From Nocardiopsis sp. N85 (GTDB taxonomy: Bacteria; Actinomycetota; Actinomycetes; Streptosporangiales; Streptosporangiaceae): a stretch of DNA of 40,262 nt. Shown in pieces: positions 17,037 to 26,559 of the stretch (the first letter of the stretch is position 1; every line of letters begins with the position of its first letter). The stretch spans positions 1 through 40,262 of the forward strand of contig NZ_JARBUT010000008.1 in assembly GCF_028882275.1 (NCBI RefSeq), given 5' to 3'. Both the position numbers and the translations under genes were made by a program. The notes under the pieces are model-generated. The model worked only from the letters and a program-made list of their open reading frames with translations. It was not told the DNA's origin and made no database searches.

Positions 17037-18059
17037 TCAGTACTGCTCCGTCTCGACGAAGGACTCGCCCTCGTCGTCATCGGAGCCGAAGGAGTCGGCC
17101 GCGGTGCCGGGGTCGAATCCGGGCGGGGAGTCCTTCAGCGACAGGCCCATGTCGACGAGCTTCTGCTTGACCTCGTCGATGGACTTGGCACCGAAGTTGC
17201 GGATGTCCAACAGGTCCTGCTCGGAGCGGGCAACCAGCTCACCAACGCTGTGGATGCCCTCACGCTTGAGGCAGTTGTAGGACCGGACCGTGAGGTTGAG
17301 GTCCTCGATCGGCAGCGCCAGGTCGGCCGCCAGGGCGGCGTCCGTCGGCGACGGGCCCATGTCGATGCCCTCGGCGTCGACGTTGAGCTCGCGGGCCAGA
17401 CCGAACAACTCCACCAGCGTCTTGCCCGCGCTCGCCACGGCGTCACGGGGACGGATGGCGGGCTTGGTCTCGATGTCGACGATCAGGCGGTCGAAGTCGG
17501 TGCGCTGCTCGACACGGGTGGCCTCGACCTTGTAGGTCACACGCAGGACCGGCGAGTAGATGGAGTCGATCGGGATCCGACCGATCTCCTGTCCGGCCTG
17601 CTTGTTCTGCGTCGCCGAGACGTAACCGCGGCCGCGCTCGACCGTCAGCTCCATCTCCAGCTTGCCCTTGCCGTTGAGGGTGGCGATGTGCAGCTCGGGG
17701 TTGTGCACCTCGACACCGGCCGGCGGAGCGATGTCCGCGGCGGTCACCACACCCGGGCCCTGCTTGCGCAGGTACATCAGCACCGGCTCATCGTGCTCGG
17801 AGCTGACGACCAGACCCTTGAGGTTGAGGATCATCTCGGTGACGTCCTCCTTGACCCCGGGCACGGTGGTGAACTCGTGCTCGACGCCCTCGATGCGGAT
17901 GCTGGTGACAGCGGCACCGGGGATGGAGGACAGCAGGGTCCTGCGCAGAGAGTTACCGATGGTGTAGCCGAAGCCCGGCTCCAGCGGCTCGATGACGAAC
18001 TTCGAGCGCAGGTCCGAGATGACTTCCTCGGTCAGCGTGGGACGCTGTGCGATCAACAT
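17037..18059 (-). CDS. rpoA: DNA-directed RNA polymerase subunit alpha
   Basis: The alpha subunit dimerises to start RNA polymerase assembly and binds promoter UP elements and activators. The 340-residue protein opens [11 protein letters not shown] and includes [17 protein letters not shown], the dimer-forming N-terminal domain (to about 225). The C-terminal domain has the helix-hairpin-helix stretch [18 protein letters not shown]. The tail is acidic. ATG 18059 fits the conserved N-terminus. It lies about 185 bp after rpsK, with a hairpin in the gap and no rpsD, unlike the E. coli alpha operon. Confidence 0.98.
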   Translation of the reverse strand: MLIAQRPTLTEEVISDLRSKFVIEPLEPGFGYTIGNSLRRTLLSSIPGAAVTSIRIEGVEHEFTTVPGVKEDVTEMILNLKGLVVSSEHDEPVLMYLRKQGPGVVTAADIAPPAGVEVHNPELHIATLNGKGKLEMELTVERGRGYVSATQNKQAGQEIGRIPIDSIYSPVLRVTYKVEATRVEQRTDFDRLIVDIETKPAIRPRDAVASAGKTLVELFGLARELNVDAEGIDMGPSPTDAALAADLALPIEDLNLTVRSYNCLKREGIHSVGELVARSEQDLLDIRNFGAKSIDEVKQKLVDMGLSLKDSPPGFDPGTAADSFGSDDDEGESFVETEQY

Positions 18060-18204
18060 GGTCCGTGTTTCCCTTCCACATGGCCGCCCGCTATTTGACG
18101 ACCACCTGACGGGCACCGGCGAGGTGCCCGCTTCCCACTCGGATTCCTACCCGCCCGCGCGGTCCCGGGATCCCCCGGGGCCGACGCGGGTTCAAGCGCG
18201 GCGG

Positions 18205-18234
18205 GGCGCCCGCGCGGATAGGGCCGCGGGCGCC
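18205..18234 (-). terminator. Hairpin between rpsK and rpoA
   Basis: GGCGCCCGCG (18205-18214) pairs perfectly with CGCGGGCGCC (18225-18234) around a 10-nt loop, starting 10 bp beyond the rpsK stop. No T-tract follows. It may be a partial terminator or an RNA-processing site that changes the rpoA-to-ribosomal-protein ratio. Confidence 0.5.
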
Positions 18235-18244
18235 TCGACCGGGA

Positions 18245-18649
<405 letters not shown>

Positions 18650-18714
18650 GAGCGAAACTCCCAGAGATCATCGGTCCGTTGTGTTCTCGGACGCGGTCGA
18701 AAGGTCCGAGCGGA

Positions 18715-19095
18715 CTACTTCTTACCGGCCTTCTTCTTACCGGCCACGGTCTTCTTCTTGCCCTTGCGGGTACGCGCGTTGGTCTGGGTGCGCTGACCAC
18801 GGACCGGGAGGCCACGGCGGTGGCGGACGCCCTGGTAGCTGCCGATCTCCATCTTGCGACGGATATCGCCCTGCACCTCGCGGCGCAGGTCACCCTCGAC
18901 CTGGTAGTTCGTGCCGATCCACTCGCGCAGCTTGACCAGGTCCTCTTCGGACAGCTGGTACACGCGGGTGTTGCCGTCGACACCGGTTTCCTTCAGGGTT
19001 TCGAGCGCGCGGGTGCGGCCGATCCCGAAGATGTACGTGAGAGCGATCTCCACCCGCTTGTCGCGGGGAAGGTCGACGCCTTCAATACGTGCCAT
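18715..19095 (-). CDS. rpsM: 30S ribosomal protein S13
   Basis: S13 is in the head of the small subunit and bridges to the large subunit. The 126-residue protein opens [20 protein letters not shown], has the GIGRTRA motif, and near its end the [19 protein letters not shown] block followed by a Lys-rich tail. A gap of 234 bp separates it from rpmJ upstream. Confidence 0.98.
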   Translation of the reverse strand: MARIEGVDLPRDKRVEIALTYIFGIGRTRALETLKETGVDGNTRVYQLSEEDLVKLREWIGTNYQVEGDLRREVQGDIRRKMEIGSYQGVRHRRGLPVRGQRTQTNARTRKGKKKTVAGKKKAGKK

Positions 19096-19265
19096 GTGGG
19101 CGAAACTCCATCCATGCCTTCACGGAGGTCTGACCCGTTCCACCCTCTCGTCGCCCAATCGACGAGGCCCCGGCCTCCGACCGGGGGTTCTCCCCGGGCC
19201 GCCCGCGCTCGGCGGTGCGTTCCCGGAGATCGGAACAGGTTGTTCAATGTGCGATGCGGTCCCGC

Positions 19266-19287
19266 ATCGGGGAAGACCTTCCCCGAT
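19266..19287 (-). terminator. Hairpin between rpmJ and rpsM
   Basis: ATCGGGGAA (19266-19274) pairs perfectly with TTCCCCGAT (19279-19287) around GACC. It lies about 40 bp beyond the rpmJ stop, in the 234-bp gap before rpsM. It may be an attenuator or processing site; a palindrome GAACA-GGT-TGTTC follows at 19233-19245. Confidence 0.45.
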
Positions 19288-19329
19288 CGGACCCGTACGG
19301 CGTAAGCCGCGGCCGGCGGACCGGGGTGA

Positions 19330-19443
19330 TTAACCCTGGCGCTGCTTGTGCCGCGGGTCCGCGCAGATGACCATGATCCGACGGTTGCGACGGATCACGC
19401 GGCACTTCGCGCAGATCTTCTTGACGCTCGGCTTGACCTTCAT
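19330..19443 (-). CDS. rpmJ: 50S ribosomal protein L36
   Basis: This 37-residue protein is the smallest in the large subunit. It opens [14 protein letters not shown] and keeps the zinc ligands Cys11, Cys14, Cys27 and His32, so it is the zinc-binding form and not the zinc-free paralogue made under zinc starvation in many actinobacteria. ATG 19443 lies 45 bp after the infA stop; TAA is at 19330-19332. The family and length match exactly. Confidence 0.96.
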   Translation of the reverse strand: MKVKPSVKKICAKCRVIRRNRRIMVICADPRHKQRQG

Positions 19444-19488
19444 GGTGACTCCGAACTCGGAGCCGCCCGGCCCAGAGGCCCGGACGGT

Positions 19489-19710
19489 CTACTTGTAGCG
19501 GTAAACGATGCGCCCGCGCGTGAGGTCGTACGGGCTCAGCTCCACGACGACGCGGTCGTCGGGGAGAATACGGATGTAGTTCATCCGCATCTTGCCGCTG
19601 ATATGGGCAAGGACCTGGTGCCCGTTGTCGAGCTCTACCTTGAACATCGCGTTGGGTAGGGACTCGACAACGGAGCCCTCGATCTCGATGGCGCCGTCTT
19701 TCTTGGCCAT
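19489..19710 (-). CDS. infA: Translation initiation factor IF-1
   Basis: IF-1 blocks the ribosomal A site during initiation. The 73-residue OB-fold protein runs from [12 protein letters not shown] through [18 protein letters not shown] to [11 protein letters not shown], an almost canonical sequence. ATG 19710 is the only start fitting the family. It heads the infA-rpmJ-rpsM-rpsK-rpoA-rplQ series and has a 310-bp upstream gap with a candidate promoter. Confidence 0.98.
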   Translation of the reverse strand: MAKKDGAIEIEGSVVESLPNAMFKVELDNGHQVLAHISGKMRMNYIRILPDDRVVVELSPYDLTRGRIVYRYK

Positions 19711-19927
19711 GTCCTCCACGCCTCGCTCATCAATTGGTCGATCATGACAACCCGACGCGACCCCGGTGTCCCTTCGACATGACGCGAAGGCACCGACGAC
19801 GGGGGGACCCACGTCGCCGACACCGAGGACACTGGAAGTTCGGGCCAACTGCAAGAGCGATACGTCACTGGAAGGACGTGATGCGAAGAAGGCAGACTGA
19901 CCCAACAGCCCGCGTATGGGCAATGAC

Positions 19928-19957
19928 AGTCTATCCCCTCGGAGCAACCACTCCGAA
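19928..19957 (-). promoter_or_regulatory. Candidate infA promoter
   Basis: On the minus strand TTCGGA (19957-19952) and TAGACT (19933-19928) are 18 bp apart. TAGACT fits the actinobacterial -10 well; the -35 is weak. A start near 19920 would give infA a leader of about 210 nt. The rest of the 19711-20021 gap shows no gene. Confidence 0.4.
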
Positions 19958-20021
19958 CGACGGCCCGAACAGCCTCAGGGAGAACAACGCCCCCGGCAAT
20001 CCTCTTCCCGCACGGGTCGCC

Positions 20022-20486
20022 TCAGACGTCGTCGCGTTCGTCCTTGCGTCCCTGCCCACCGGCGAGGACCCCGACCGTGACGACGCCCATCACGATCCCC
20101 CAGGGACCCAGCACCCAGAGGAACCACGGGTAGTCGTACTCCGTGGTCAGGAAGAGGATGAGCCAGATCACGAAGCACAGGACGTTGACCCCGACGTAGA
20201 GCGTCCAGGGCACCATCAGCGCCGGGTCCCGCAGGGTCATGGGCGGCACGGCCGCCCCCTCCTCCCAGCGGGGCACCGCGCTGCGGACCTCGGCGAGGTC
20301 GCGCTCGGGCAGATCACGGGTGACGAGGGCGAGCTCGTCGACGGTCCGGGACTTGTAGGCGAGACCGAGTCGCTCGGTGAACTCCTCGTGGTCCAGGCGC
20401 CCCTGCGCGAAGTGCTCTTGGAGGAGTTGCGCCACACGGTCACGATCGGCATCGGACGTTCGGGTCGACGGAACCGGGTCGGACAC
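20022..20486 (-). CDS. DUF1707 domain membrane protein
   Basis: This small protein has the N-terminal DUF1707 domain (about residues 5-58): RTSDADRDRVAQLLQEHF, then GRLDHEEFTERLGLAYKSRT. This SHOCT-like fold is common in actinobacterial membrane proteins. Two hydrophobic segments follow (about 95-120 and 123-145), making a short two-helix membrane anchor, then a charged tail. Its function is unknown. GTG 20486 is preferred because GAGG lies about 8 nt upstream; GTG 20495 has no room for one. It lies between map and infA, interrupting the run of translation genes on the same strand, and may have its own transcript. Confidence 0.85.
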   Translation of the reverse strand: MSDPVPSTRTSDADRDRVAQLLQEHFAQGRLDHEEFTERLGLAYKSRTVDELALVTRDLPERDLAEVRSAVPRWEEGAAVPPMTLRDPALMVPWTLYVGVNVLCFVIWLILFLTTEYDYPWFLWVLGPWGIVMGVVTVGVLAGGQGRKDERDDV

Positions 20487-20520
20487 TGCGCGCACCTCGC
20501 ATCCCGTGAGTGATGACGCC

Positions 20521-20535
20521 CCCGCCGGAGGCGGG
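20521..20535 (-). terminator. Short hairpin downstream of map
   Basis: CCCGCC (20521-20526) pairs with GGCGGG (20530-20535), and a second stem GAGCGG/CCGCTC (20535-20540 with 20542-20547) overlaps it. Both lie within 35 bp of the map stop on the minus strand. The T-tract is missing, so the terminator call is moderate. Confidence 0.4.
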
Positions 20536-20552
20536 AGCGGTCCGCTCCTCCG

Positions 20553-21374
20553 TTACCAGGAGGGCTGGACGAACCCCATCTGGGATATCTTATCCCGGTT
20601 CGACTCGCGTGCGGTGAGCACGAGCGGGCCGTCTGCGGTGATCGCGACGGAGTGCTCGAAGTGCGCGGCCCGCTTGCCGTCCCGGGTCACGACCGTCCAG
20701 CCGTCGTCGAGCTGGACGACGTCCTGTCGTCCCAGGGTGGTCATCGGTTCGATGGCCAGGCACATGCCCTCGACGAGCTTGAGGCCCTTGCCCCGACGCC
20801 CGTGGTTGAGCACGTGCGGCTCCATGTGCATCTCGGTGCCGATGCCGTGGCCACCGTACTCGCGGACGTTGCCGTAGCCGCCGTTGTGGGAGATGTGGTG
20901 GTCGATCGCGTGACCGATGTCGCCCAGGCGCTTACCGGGCCGGAGCTCGGCGATGCCCTGCCACATGGACTCCTCGCAGACCTCCATCATGCGCAGGTCC
21001 TCGGGGCGGGCCTGTCCGACCGCGACGGTGATCGCCGAGTCGCCGTGCCAACCGTCCAGAATGGCCCCGCAGTCCATGGAGATGATGTCGCCGTCGGCCA
21101 GCACCCGTTCGGCGCTGGGGATCCCGTGGACGACCTCCTCGTTGACGGAGGCGCAGATGGAGCCGGGGAAGCCGTGGTAGCCCTTGAAGGAGGGGACGGC
21201 CCCCGCGTCGCGGATGACCTTCTCCGCAAGGGAGTCCAATTCCAGGGTGGACACCCCGGGCCGCACCGCGGCCCGGAGGGTGTCCAGGGCGCGGGCCACC
21301 ACCTGGCCCGCCGCCCTCATCCCGGCGATCTGTTCCGGCGTCTTGATCTGTACGCCGTTGGCCTTGCCGAACAT
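20553..21374 (-). CDS. map: Methionine aminopeptidase, type I
   Basis: The enzyme removes the first methionine from new proteins. The 273-residue sequence keeps all five metal ligands: Asp101, Asp112 (in GWHGDSAIT), His176 (GGHGIGTEMH), Glu209 (AIEPM) and Glu240 (HFEHS), plus the substrate His83 (VVHGIP). It lacks the N-terminal extension of some actinobacterial MetAPs. Its ATG overlaps the adk stop as ATGA, so the two are translationally coupled in a secY-adk-map operon. Confidence 0.97.
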   Translation of the reverse strand: MFGKANGVQIKTPEQIAGMRAAGQVVARALDTLRAAVRPGVSTLELDSLAEKVIRDAGAVPSFKGYHGFPGSICASVNEEVVHGIPSAERVLADGDIISMDCGAILDGWHGDSAITVAVGQARPEDLRMMEVCEESMWQGIAELRPGKRLGDIGHAIDHHISHNGGYGNVREYGGHGIGTEMHMEPHVLNHGRRGKGLKLVEGMCLAIEPMTTLGRQDVVQLDDGWTVVTRDGKRAAHFEHSVAITADGPLVLTARESNRDKISQMGFVQPSW

Positions 21375-22036
21375 CAGGAACCGGCCCCGGCCTTCTCCCG
21401 AATGGCGTCCATGGCGCGGCCGGTCACCTCGGCCACGGGACCCGTGGCCGCGATGGTCGCCAGCAGGCCCTCGTTCTCGTAGTACTCCACGAGGGGGGCG
21501 GTCTGGTCGCGGTAGACCTTCAGCCGGTGGCGGATGGTCTCCTCGCGGTCGTCGTCACGCTGGTACAGCTCGGCACCGTCGTCGTCACAACGCCCCTCGA
21601 CCTTCGGGGCGTCGTACTCGACGTGGTAGACCCGACCGCACTGCGGACAGGAGCGGCGGCCCGAGAGCCGACGCACGACCTCGTCCTCGTCGACCCGCAG
21701 TTCCAGCACGACGTCCAGACGGGTGTCCAGGTCCCGGAGCATGCCCTGGAGCGTCTCCGCCTGGGGCACGTTGCGGGGGAATCCGTCGAGCAGGAAGCCC
21801 TCCACCGCGTCGTCCTGGGCGAGGCGGTCCTTGACCATGGCGTTGGTGACCTCGTCGGGGACGAGGTCACCGCGGTCCATGTACTCCTTGGCCTTCTTAC
21901 CGAGTTCCGTGCCACCGCTGACGTTCGCCCGGAAGATGTCGCCTGTGGACACCTTCGGGATGGACAGCTCGGCCGCGAGGATCTGGGCCTGGGTGCCTTT
22001 GCCGGCCCCGGGCGGTCCCACCAATACAGCGCGCAT
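21374..22036 (-). CDS. adk: Adenylate kinase
   Basis: Adenylate kinase interconverts AMP, ADP and ATP. The 220-residue protein has the P-loop GPPGAGKGT (7-15), the AMP-binding DGFPRN block, and a long lid with CPQC and a later Cys-Asp pair (about residues 127-150). That lid pattern suggests a metal-binding form like that of many Gram-positive enzymes. ATG 22036 touches the secY stop and its own stop overlaps map, giving tight coupling on both sides. Confidence 0.97.
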   Translation of the reverse strand: MRAVLVGPPGAGKGTQAQILAAELSIPKVSTGDIFRANVSGGTELGKKAKEYMDRGDLVPDEVTNAMVKDRLAQDDAVEGFLLDGFPRNVPQAETLQGMLRDLDTRLDVVLELRVDEDEVVRRLSGRRSCPQCGRVYHVEYDAPKVEGRCDDDGAELYQRDDDREETIRHRLKVYRDQTAPLVEYYENEGLLATIAATGPVAEVTGRAMDAIREKAGAGS

Positions 22037-23350
22037 TTATCGCAGAAAACCTTCGTAGTTCCTCTGCTGGAGGTGACTCTCGATCTGCTTCACCGTGTCC
22101 AGCCCGACACCGACCATGATCAGGATGCTCGTCCCGCCGAACGGGAAGTTCGCGTTGGCACCGGTGGCACCGAGCGCGACCATCGGCAGGAGGGCGATCA
22201 CACCCAGGTACAGAGAGCCGGGAGTCGTCAGCCGGGTGAGCACGTAATCGAGGTACTCGGCGGTCGGACGCCCTGGTCGGATACCCGGGATGAACCCACC
22301 GTACTTCTTCATGTTGTCGGCGACCTCAGTGGGGTTGAAGGTAATCGCGACGTAGAAGAACGCGAAACCGACGATCATCACGAAGAAGGTCGCCATGTAC
22401 ACGGGGTGTGTACCGGTGAGGAAGTACGTGGAGATGAAGTTCACCACGGGGTTGTCCGAGTCCTGGCCCAGCAGGCCGACCAGGAGCTGGGGGAGGTACA
22501 GCAGCGAGGAGGCGAAGATCACCGGGATGATGCCGGCCTGGTTCACCTTGAGGGGGATGTAGGTCGAGCTGCCGCCGTACATGCGACGTCCCACCATCCG
22601 CTTGGCGTACTGCACCGGGATACGGCGCTGCGCCTGCTCCATGAAGACCACGGCGGTGATCAGGGCCAGACCGGCGATGCAGATGACCGCGAAGATCCAG
22701 ATGGAGCGCTCCTGGTAGAGGCCCATGATCGAGGAGGGGAACATCGCGACGACCTGGGTGAAGATCAACAGCGACATGCCGTTGCCCACACCGCGCTCGG
22801 TGATGAGCTCGCCGAACCACATGATGATGCAGGTACCGGCGGTCATGACGAAGACGATGGTGACCAGGGTGATGATGTCCTGGTTCGGCATGTAGGAGCC
22901 GACCGGGATGGCCCCCTGGAACAGGGCGCCGGTCCGGGCCATGGCGACGATGCTGGTGGCCTGGAGAACCGCGAGCATCAGCGTCAGGTAGCGGGTGTAC
23001 TGGGTGATCTTGGTCTGCCCGGCCTGTCCCTCCTTCTTGAGGGACTCCAGACGGGGGATCACCACCGTCAGCAGGTTGATGATGATGCTCGCGGTGATGT
23101 AGGGCATCACACCGAGCGCGAACACCGCCAGTTGCAGGAGGGCGCCACCACTGAACAGGTTGACGAGCGCGTACACACCGGACTGGTCGCCCGCCGTGAT
23201 CGCCTCCATCTGGTCGCGGATCGCCGCGGAGTTGATACCCGGCGCGGGGATCACCGAACCCAGACGGAACAGCGTCAGGATGAACAGCGTGAAAAGCAAC
23301 TTGTTACGCAGGTCGGGCGTGCGGAATGCACGAACGAACGCACCTAGCAC
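22037..23350 (-). CDS. secY: Protein translocase subunit SecY
   Basis: SecY forms the protein-conducting channel of the Sec translocon. The 437-residue protein opens with a short basic N-terminus (FRTPDLRNKLLFT) and has ten hydrophobic segments. Family blocks include LGVMPYITASIIINLL and KYGGFIPGIRPGRPTAEYL in a cytosolic loop. Start and length are standard. A 285-bp AT-rich gap with repeats and a terminator separates it from rplO, so secY-adk-map probably has its own promoter. Confidence 0.97.
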   Translation of the reverse strand: MLGAFVRAFRTPDLRNKLLFTLFILTLFRLGSVIPAPGINSAAIRDQMEAITAGDQSGVYALVNLFSGGALLQLAVFALGVMPYITASIIINLLTVVIPRLESLKKEGQAGQTKITQYTRYLTLMLAVLQATSIVAMARTGALFQGAIPVGSYMPNQDIITLVTIVFVMTAGTCIIMWFGELITERGVGNGMSLLIFTQVVAMFPSSIMGLYQERSIWIFAVICIAGLALITAVVFMEQAQRRIPVQYAKRMVGRRMYGGSSTYIPLKVNQAGIIPVIFASSLLYLPQLLVGLLGQDSDNPVVNFISTYFLTGTHPVYMATFFVMIVGFAFFYVAITFNPTEVADNMKKYGGFIPGIRPGRPTAEYLDYVLTRLTTPGSLYLGVIALLPMVALGATGANANFPFGGTSILIMVGVGLDTVKQIESHLQQRNYEGFLR

Positions 23351-23498
23351 GTCTCCTCCTGCGCGGCTTCGGCGGCGGAACGGATTCCAGACATCGCGGC
23401 CGATCCTGAATCGTCGTTGAACGTCAGCCCCGGGCGGTCGCCCGGTGCTCGGAAGTACTCACATTACGTCAAGCGGTGAGGTCAAACAGATGGCACTG

Positions 23499-23551
23499 TA
23501 ACAGTCATCACCGTGCTATTGAGTTCGTGAGTCATAACGATCATCACTCAC
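23499..23551 (-). promoter_or_regulatory. Repeated motif and palindrome upstream of secY
   Basis: TAAC-NN-TCATCAC occurs twice in direct orientation (23499-23511 and 23535-23547), 36 bp apart. The second copy overlaps a near-perfect palindrome with arms GTGAGT (23527-23532) and ACTCAC (23546-23551). A minus-strand TTGACC lies at about 23485-23480 without a convincing -10. The whole stretch 23451-23556 is far more AT-rich than its surroundings. A regulated secY promoter is inferred. Confidence 0.4.
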
Positions 23552-23553
23552 AA

Positions 23554-23617
23554 GCACACAGGGCGCCCGCCGGCCCGATCGTTCACCGATCCGGACCGGG
23601 CGAGCGCCCCTGTGTGC
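23554..23617 (-). terminator. Terminator after rplO
   Basis: GCACACAGGGCGC (23554-23566) pairs with GCGCCCCTGTGTGC (23604-23617) with one bulged base; inner C/G-rich segments can pair further. It starts about 18 bp beyond the rplO stop on the minus strand and closes the spc block before secY. Confidence 0.75.
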
Positions 23618-23635
23618 GCATGCGGGGGTCGACCC

Positions 23636-24100
23636 CTACAGCTCGGTGACGGTGCCACCGGCGGCGGTGATCTTCTCCTTCGCCGCGGAGGAGAACGCGT
23701 TCGCGCTCACCTGCACGGCGACGGTGATCTCACCGGTGCCCAGCACCTTGACGAGCTGGTTCTTACGGACGGCGCCCTTGGCCACCAGCGTCTCCACGGT
23801 GACCTCACCGCCCTCCGGGAACAGCTCGCTCAGCCTGTCCAGGTTGACGACCTGATAGGTCTTCCTGAACCTGGCGTTGCTGAAGCCCTTGAGCTTCGGC
23901 ACCCGGCGGATGAGGGGCATCTGCCCACCCTCGAAACCGGGACGGACGGTGTTACGAGCCTTGGTGCCCTTGGTACCGCGACCGGCGGTCTTACCCTTGG
24001 ACGCCTCGCCGCGACCCTTGCGGACCTTGGCCTTGTTGGCGCCCGGGGCAGGCCGCAGGTGGTGCAGCTTGAGCAGCTCGTCGGGGTTGTAGTCGCTCAT
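23636..24100 (-). CDS. rplO: 50S ribosomal protein L15
   Basis: L15 is a late-assembling large-subunit protein. The 154-residue sequence has the basic, extended N-terminal part with [14 protein letters not shown] and [11 protein letters not shown], the [19 protein letters not shown] block, and the [12 protein letters not shown]-terminal strand. Its start overlaps the end of rpmD by 4 bp. It is the last gene before the spc terminator. Confidence 0.98.
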   Translation of the reverse strand: MSDYNPDELLKLHHLRPAPGANKAKVRKGRGEASKGKTAGRGTKGTKARNTVRPGFEGGQMPLIRRVPKLKGFSNARFRKTYQVVNLDRLSELFPEGGEVTVETLVAKGAVRKNQLVKVLGTGEITVAVQVSANAFSSAAKEKITAAGGTVTEL

Positions 24101-24282
24101 TCCGCGACCTCCTCGACAGTGACCAGGTGCGAGACGATCGTAAGCTGGCCGCGCACCTCGGGACGGTCCTCACGGACGGTGGACTTGCCGATCCGGCCAA
24201 GACCGAGCGACTGGAGAGCAGCGTGCTGCTTCTTCTTGCCACCGATCTTGGAACGGGTCTGCGTGATCTTGAGCTTGGCCAT
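24097..24282 (-). CDS. rpmD: 50S ribosomal protein L30
   Basis: The 61-residue protein matches bacterial L30: [20 protein letters not shown], then [23 protein letters not shown]30 binds 23S and 5S rRNA regions. ATG 24282 lies 2 bp after rpsE and its end overlaps rplO, so the three are coupled. Length is normal. Confidence 0.97.
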   Translation of the reverse strand: MAKLKITQTRSKIGGKKKQHAALQSLGLGRIGKSTVREDRPEVRGQLTIVSHLVTVEEVAE

Positions 24283-24284
24283 GG

Positions 24285-24887
24285 TCAGGCTCCTGCCTTC
24301 GCCTCAGCGCGAGCGCGCAGCATGGCGGCCGGGGCGACGTCCTCGATCGGCAGACCACGACGGGCGGCGATCTCCTCGGGCTGGTTGAGGCCCTTGAGCG
24401 CCGCCACCGTGGCGTGCACGATGTTCAGCGGGTTGGACGACCCGAGCGACTTGCTCAGGATGTCGTGGATGCCGGCGCACTCCAGGACGGCGCGCACGGG
24501 ACCACCGGCGATGACGCCGGTACCCGGGGCGGCCGGACGGAGCAGGACGACGCCGGCGGCGGCCTCACCCTGGACCCGGTGCGTGATCGTGCCCTGGATG
24601 CGGGGGACGCGGAAGAAGTTCTTCTTCGCCTCCTCGACACCCTTGGCGATCGCGGCCGGGACCTCCTTGGCCTTGCCGTAACCGACACCGACCATGCCGT
24701 TGCCGTCACCGACGACGACCAGAGCGGTGAAGGAGAAGCGACGGCCGCCCTTGACGACCTTCGCGACCCGGTTGATGGTCACGACCTTCTCGATGTAGGA
24801 GACACCCTTGTCTGCGGCGCCGCCGCGGCGATCGTCACGGCGATCACGCCGCTCGCCACCGGCGCCGCGCCGCGGTGCTGCAGCCAT
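24285..24887 (-). CDS. rpsE: 30S ribosomal protein S5
   Basis: S5 helps decoding accuracy and mRNA unwinding at the entry tunnel. The 200-residue sequence has an Arg/Gly-rich N-terminal extension (about 1-26), the double-stranded RNA-binding domain starting [20 protein letters not shown], and the [19 protein letters not shown] block near the S4 interface. The spectinomycin-site loop VVKGGRRF looks wild type. It lies 51 bp after rplR. Confidence 0.98.
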   Translation of the reverse strand: MAAAPRRGAGGERRDRRDDRRGGAADKGVSYIEKVVTINRVAKVVKGGRRFSFTALVVVGDGNGMVGVGYGKAKEVPAAIAKGVEEAKKNFFRVPRIQGTITHRVQGEAAAGVVLLRPAAPGTGVIAGGPVRAVLECAGIHDILSKSLGSSNPLNIVHATVAALKGLNQPEEIAARRGLPIEDVAPAAMLRARAEAKAGA

Positions 24888-24938
24888 CAGTGGTTCCTCT
24901 TCTCGTGGTTGATCTCAGCCTTTACAGAGGTCATACGC

Positions 24939-25319
24939 CTAGAACTCCAGCCCGCCCTCGCGCGCCGCGTCGGCGAGCTTGGCGATTCGGCCGGCGTACT
25001 GGAACCCACCGCGGTCGAAGACCACGGAGGAGATGCCGGCGGCCTTGGCACGCTCCGCGATGAGGCGGCCGACCTGGGCTGACTTATCCGACTTGGTGCC
25101 GTCGAAGGCACGCAGGTCGGTCTCGACGCTGGAGGCGGCGACCAAGGTGTGACCCTTGGAGTCGTCGATGACCTGGGCGACGATGTGCTTGGAGGAGCGG
25201 AACACGGCCAGGCGCGGACGCTCGGCGGTGCCGAAGATCTTCTTGCGGACGCGGAACTGACGGCGCGCACGCGAGGTCGCGCGCTTGGCGGTCCGCTTGC
25301 GGGTCACGGTGATGCCCAT
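24939..25319 (-). CDS. rplR: 50S ribosomal protein L18
   Basis: L18 binds 5S rRNA and brings it into the large subunit. The 126-residue protein has a basic N-terminus, [20 protein letters not shown], and the close [22 protein letters not shown]. It starts 2 bp after rplF, a coupled arrangement. Confidence 0.98.
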   Translation of the reverse strand: MGITVTRKRTAKRATSRARRQFRVRKKIFGTAERPRLAVFRSSKHIVAQVIDDSKGHTLVAASSVETDLRAFDGTKSDKSAQVGRLIAERAKAAGISSVVFDRGGFQYAGRIAKLADAAREGGLEF

Positions 25320-25321
25320 GC

Positions 25322-25861
25322 CTACTTACCAGCCTTTCCGGCCTTGCGGCGGATGTGCTCACCCTGGTACCGCACGCCCTTGGCCTTGTACGGGTCCGGC
25401 TTGCGCAGGCTGCGAATGTTCGCGGCGACCTGACCCACGAGCTGCTTGTCGATGCCCTCGACGTGGAGGATCGTCGGCTTCTCCACGCGGAAGGTGATGC
25501 CCTCCGGGGGTTCCACCACGACCGGGTGGCTGTAGCCCAGCGAGAACTCCAGGTTGGAGCCGCGGGCCTGGACCCGGTAACCGACGCCGTGGATCTCCAG
25601 GGTCTTGGCGTACCCCTTGGAGACGCCCTCGACCAGGTTCGCCAGCAGAGCACGGGTCAGACCGTGCAGCGAGCGGTTCTCCGGCTTGTCGTCCGGGCGC
25701 GCCACGGTGATGACACCGGCGTCGTCCCTGGAGACGACGATCGGCTCGGCGACGGTGTGCTTGAGTTCGCCCTTCGGCCCCTTGACAGTGACGTCTTGCC
25801 CGTTAATCGTGACTTCGACGCCCTTGGGGGCCGAGATCGGCAGTCGACCGATACGCGACAT
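25322..25861 (-). CDS. rplF: 50S ribosomal protein L6
   Basis: L6 lies near the factor-binding site of the large subunit. The 179-residue protein opens [20 protein letters not shown] and has two similar domains, the second holding [20 protein letters not shown] and the conserved [19 protein letters not shown] end. It is 18 bp after rpsH. Confidence 0.98.
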   Translation of the reverse strand: MSRIGRLPISAPKGVEVTINGQDVTVKGPKGELKHTVAEPIVVSRDDAGVITVARPDDKPENRSLHGLTRALLANLVEGVSKGYAKTLEIHGVGYRVQARGSNLEFSLGYSHPVVVEPPEGITFRVEKPTILHVEGIDKQLVGQVAANIRSLRKPDPYKAKGVRYQGEHIRRKAGKAGK

Positions 25862-25879
25862 GCTTCAATCTCTCCCTGG

Positions 25880-26278
25880 TTACCAGACGTAGGCGAGGAC
25901 TTCGCCGCCAACGCCGTTCTTCTTGGCCTGCTTCTCGGTCATCAGGCCACCGGACGTCGAAATGATCGCCACACCGAGGCCACCAAGGACCCGGGGCAGG
26001 TTCTCCTTCTTGGCGTACACCCGCAGACCGGGCTTGGAGACCCGGCGGATGCCCGCGATCGAACGCTCCCGGGTGGGGCCGTACTTCAGGTCCAGGACGA
26101 GGTTCTTGCCCACCTGGGCGTCCTCGCTCCGCCACCCCTGAATGAAGCCCTCCTGCTGGAGGATCTCGGCGATGTGCGCCTTGATCTTGGAATACGGCAT
26201 CGCCACGGTGTCGTGGTAAGCCGAATTCGCGTTACGCAGACGCGTCAGCATGTCTGCGATCGGGTCGGTCATCGTCAT
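25880..26278 (-). CDS. rpsH: 30S ribosomal protein S8
   Basis: S8 binds the central domain of 16S rRNA early in assembly and, in E. coli, represses the spc operon. The 132-residue protein runs from [17 protein letters not shown] to the conserved end [23 protein letters not shown] 26278 is preferred over a longer reading from 26299, since the family starts 1-3 residues before DPIADML. A 281-bp gap separates it from rpsN. Confidence 0.97.
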   Translation of the reverse strand: MTMTDPIADMLTRLRNANSAYHDTVAMPYSKIKAHIAEILQQEGFIQGWRSEDAQVGKNLVLDLKYGPTRERSIAGIRRVSKPGLRVYAKKENLPRVLGGLGVAIISTSGGLMTEKQAKKNGVGGEVLAYVW

Positions 26279-26559
26279 GGCCGACTGGCCCTTCCTCACC
26301 GCGGTTTCCGTGTGCGGGCCTTTCCAGAACCCTCTCCCCCGGGCCTGAACCCAAGGGGACGCACTACCGGACCTTCGGCGTGGTCGTGGGCACCGCGGTC
26401 CCTCCCGGGACTGCCGTGCCCTGATTGGTTGAAATCATGCTGTTCCGCACGCCCGGGAGGGCGACGGAAACTTCTTCGAGGCGCCGGAAGGGCGCCTCGG
26501 GGGGCCGACCGTCGTACGCGCCGTCTCAGGGGACGGACGCGGGTCGGCCCCGCCGGGGA
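26279..26559 (-). other. Gap between rpsN and rpsH
   Basis: Neighbouring spc genes are 2-100 bp apart, but here 281 bases lie between two ribosomal-protein genes. No gene is supported. It contains the hairpin at 26477-26499 near the rpsN end and an AT-richer patch near 26420-26445 that might hold an internal promoter, though no clear -35/-10 pair was found. Confidence 0.4.
26477..26499 (-). terminator. Hairpin after rpsN
   Basis: CGAGGCGCC (26477-26485) pairs perfectly with GGCGCCTCG (26491-26499) around a 5-nt loop. On the minus strand it is followed by AAGAAGTTTCC, a weak T-containing stretch. It lies about 60 bp after rpsN and may attenuate transcription into rpsH. Confidence 0.5.

Noticed and set aside
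19233..19245. GAACA-GGT-TGTTC palindrome as a LexA (SOS) box upstream of rpsM.
   Set aside because: The GAAC/GTTC halves are five bases apart, while the Gram-positive SOS box has four, and rpsM is not an SOS-type gene.
20022..20495. GTG 20495 as the DUF1707 start.
   Set aside because: The GAGG that could serve as Shine-Dalgarno abuts this codon directly; GTG 20486 has proper spacing.
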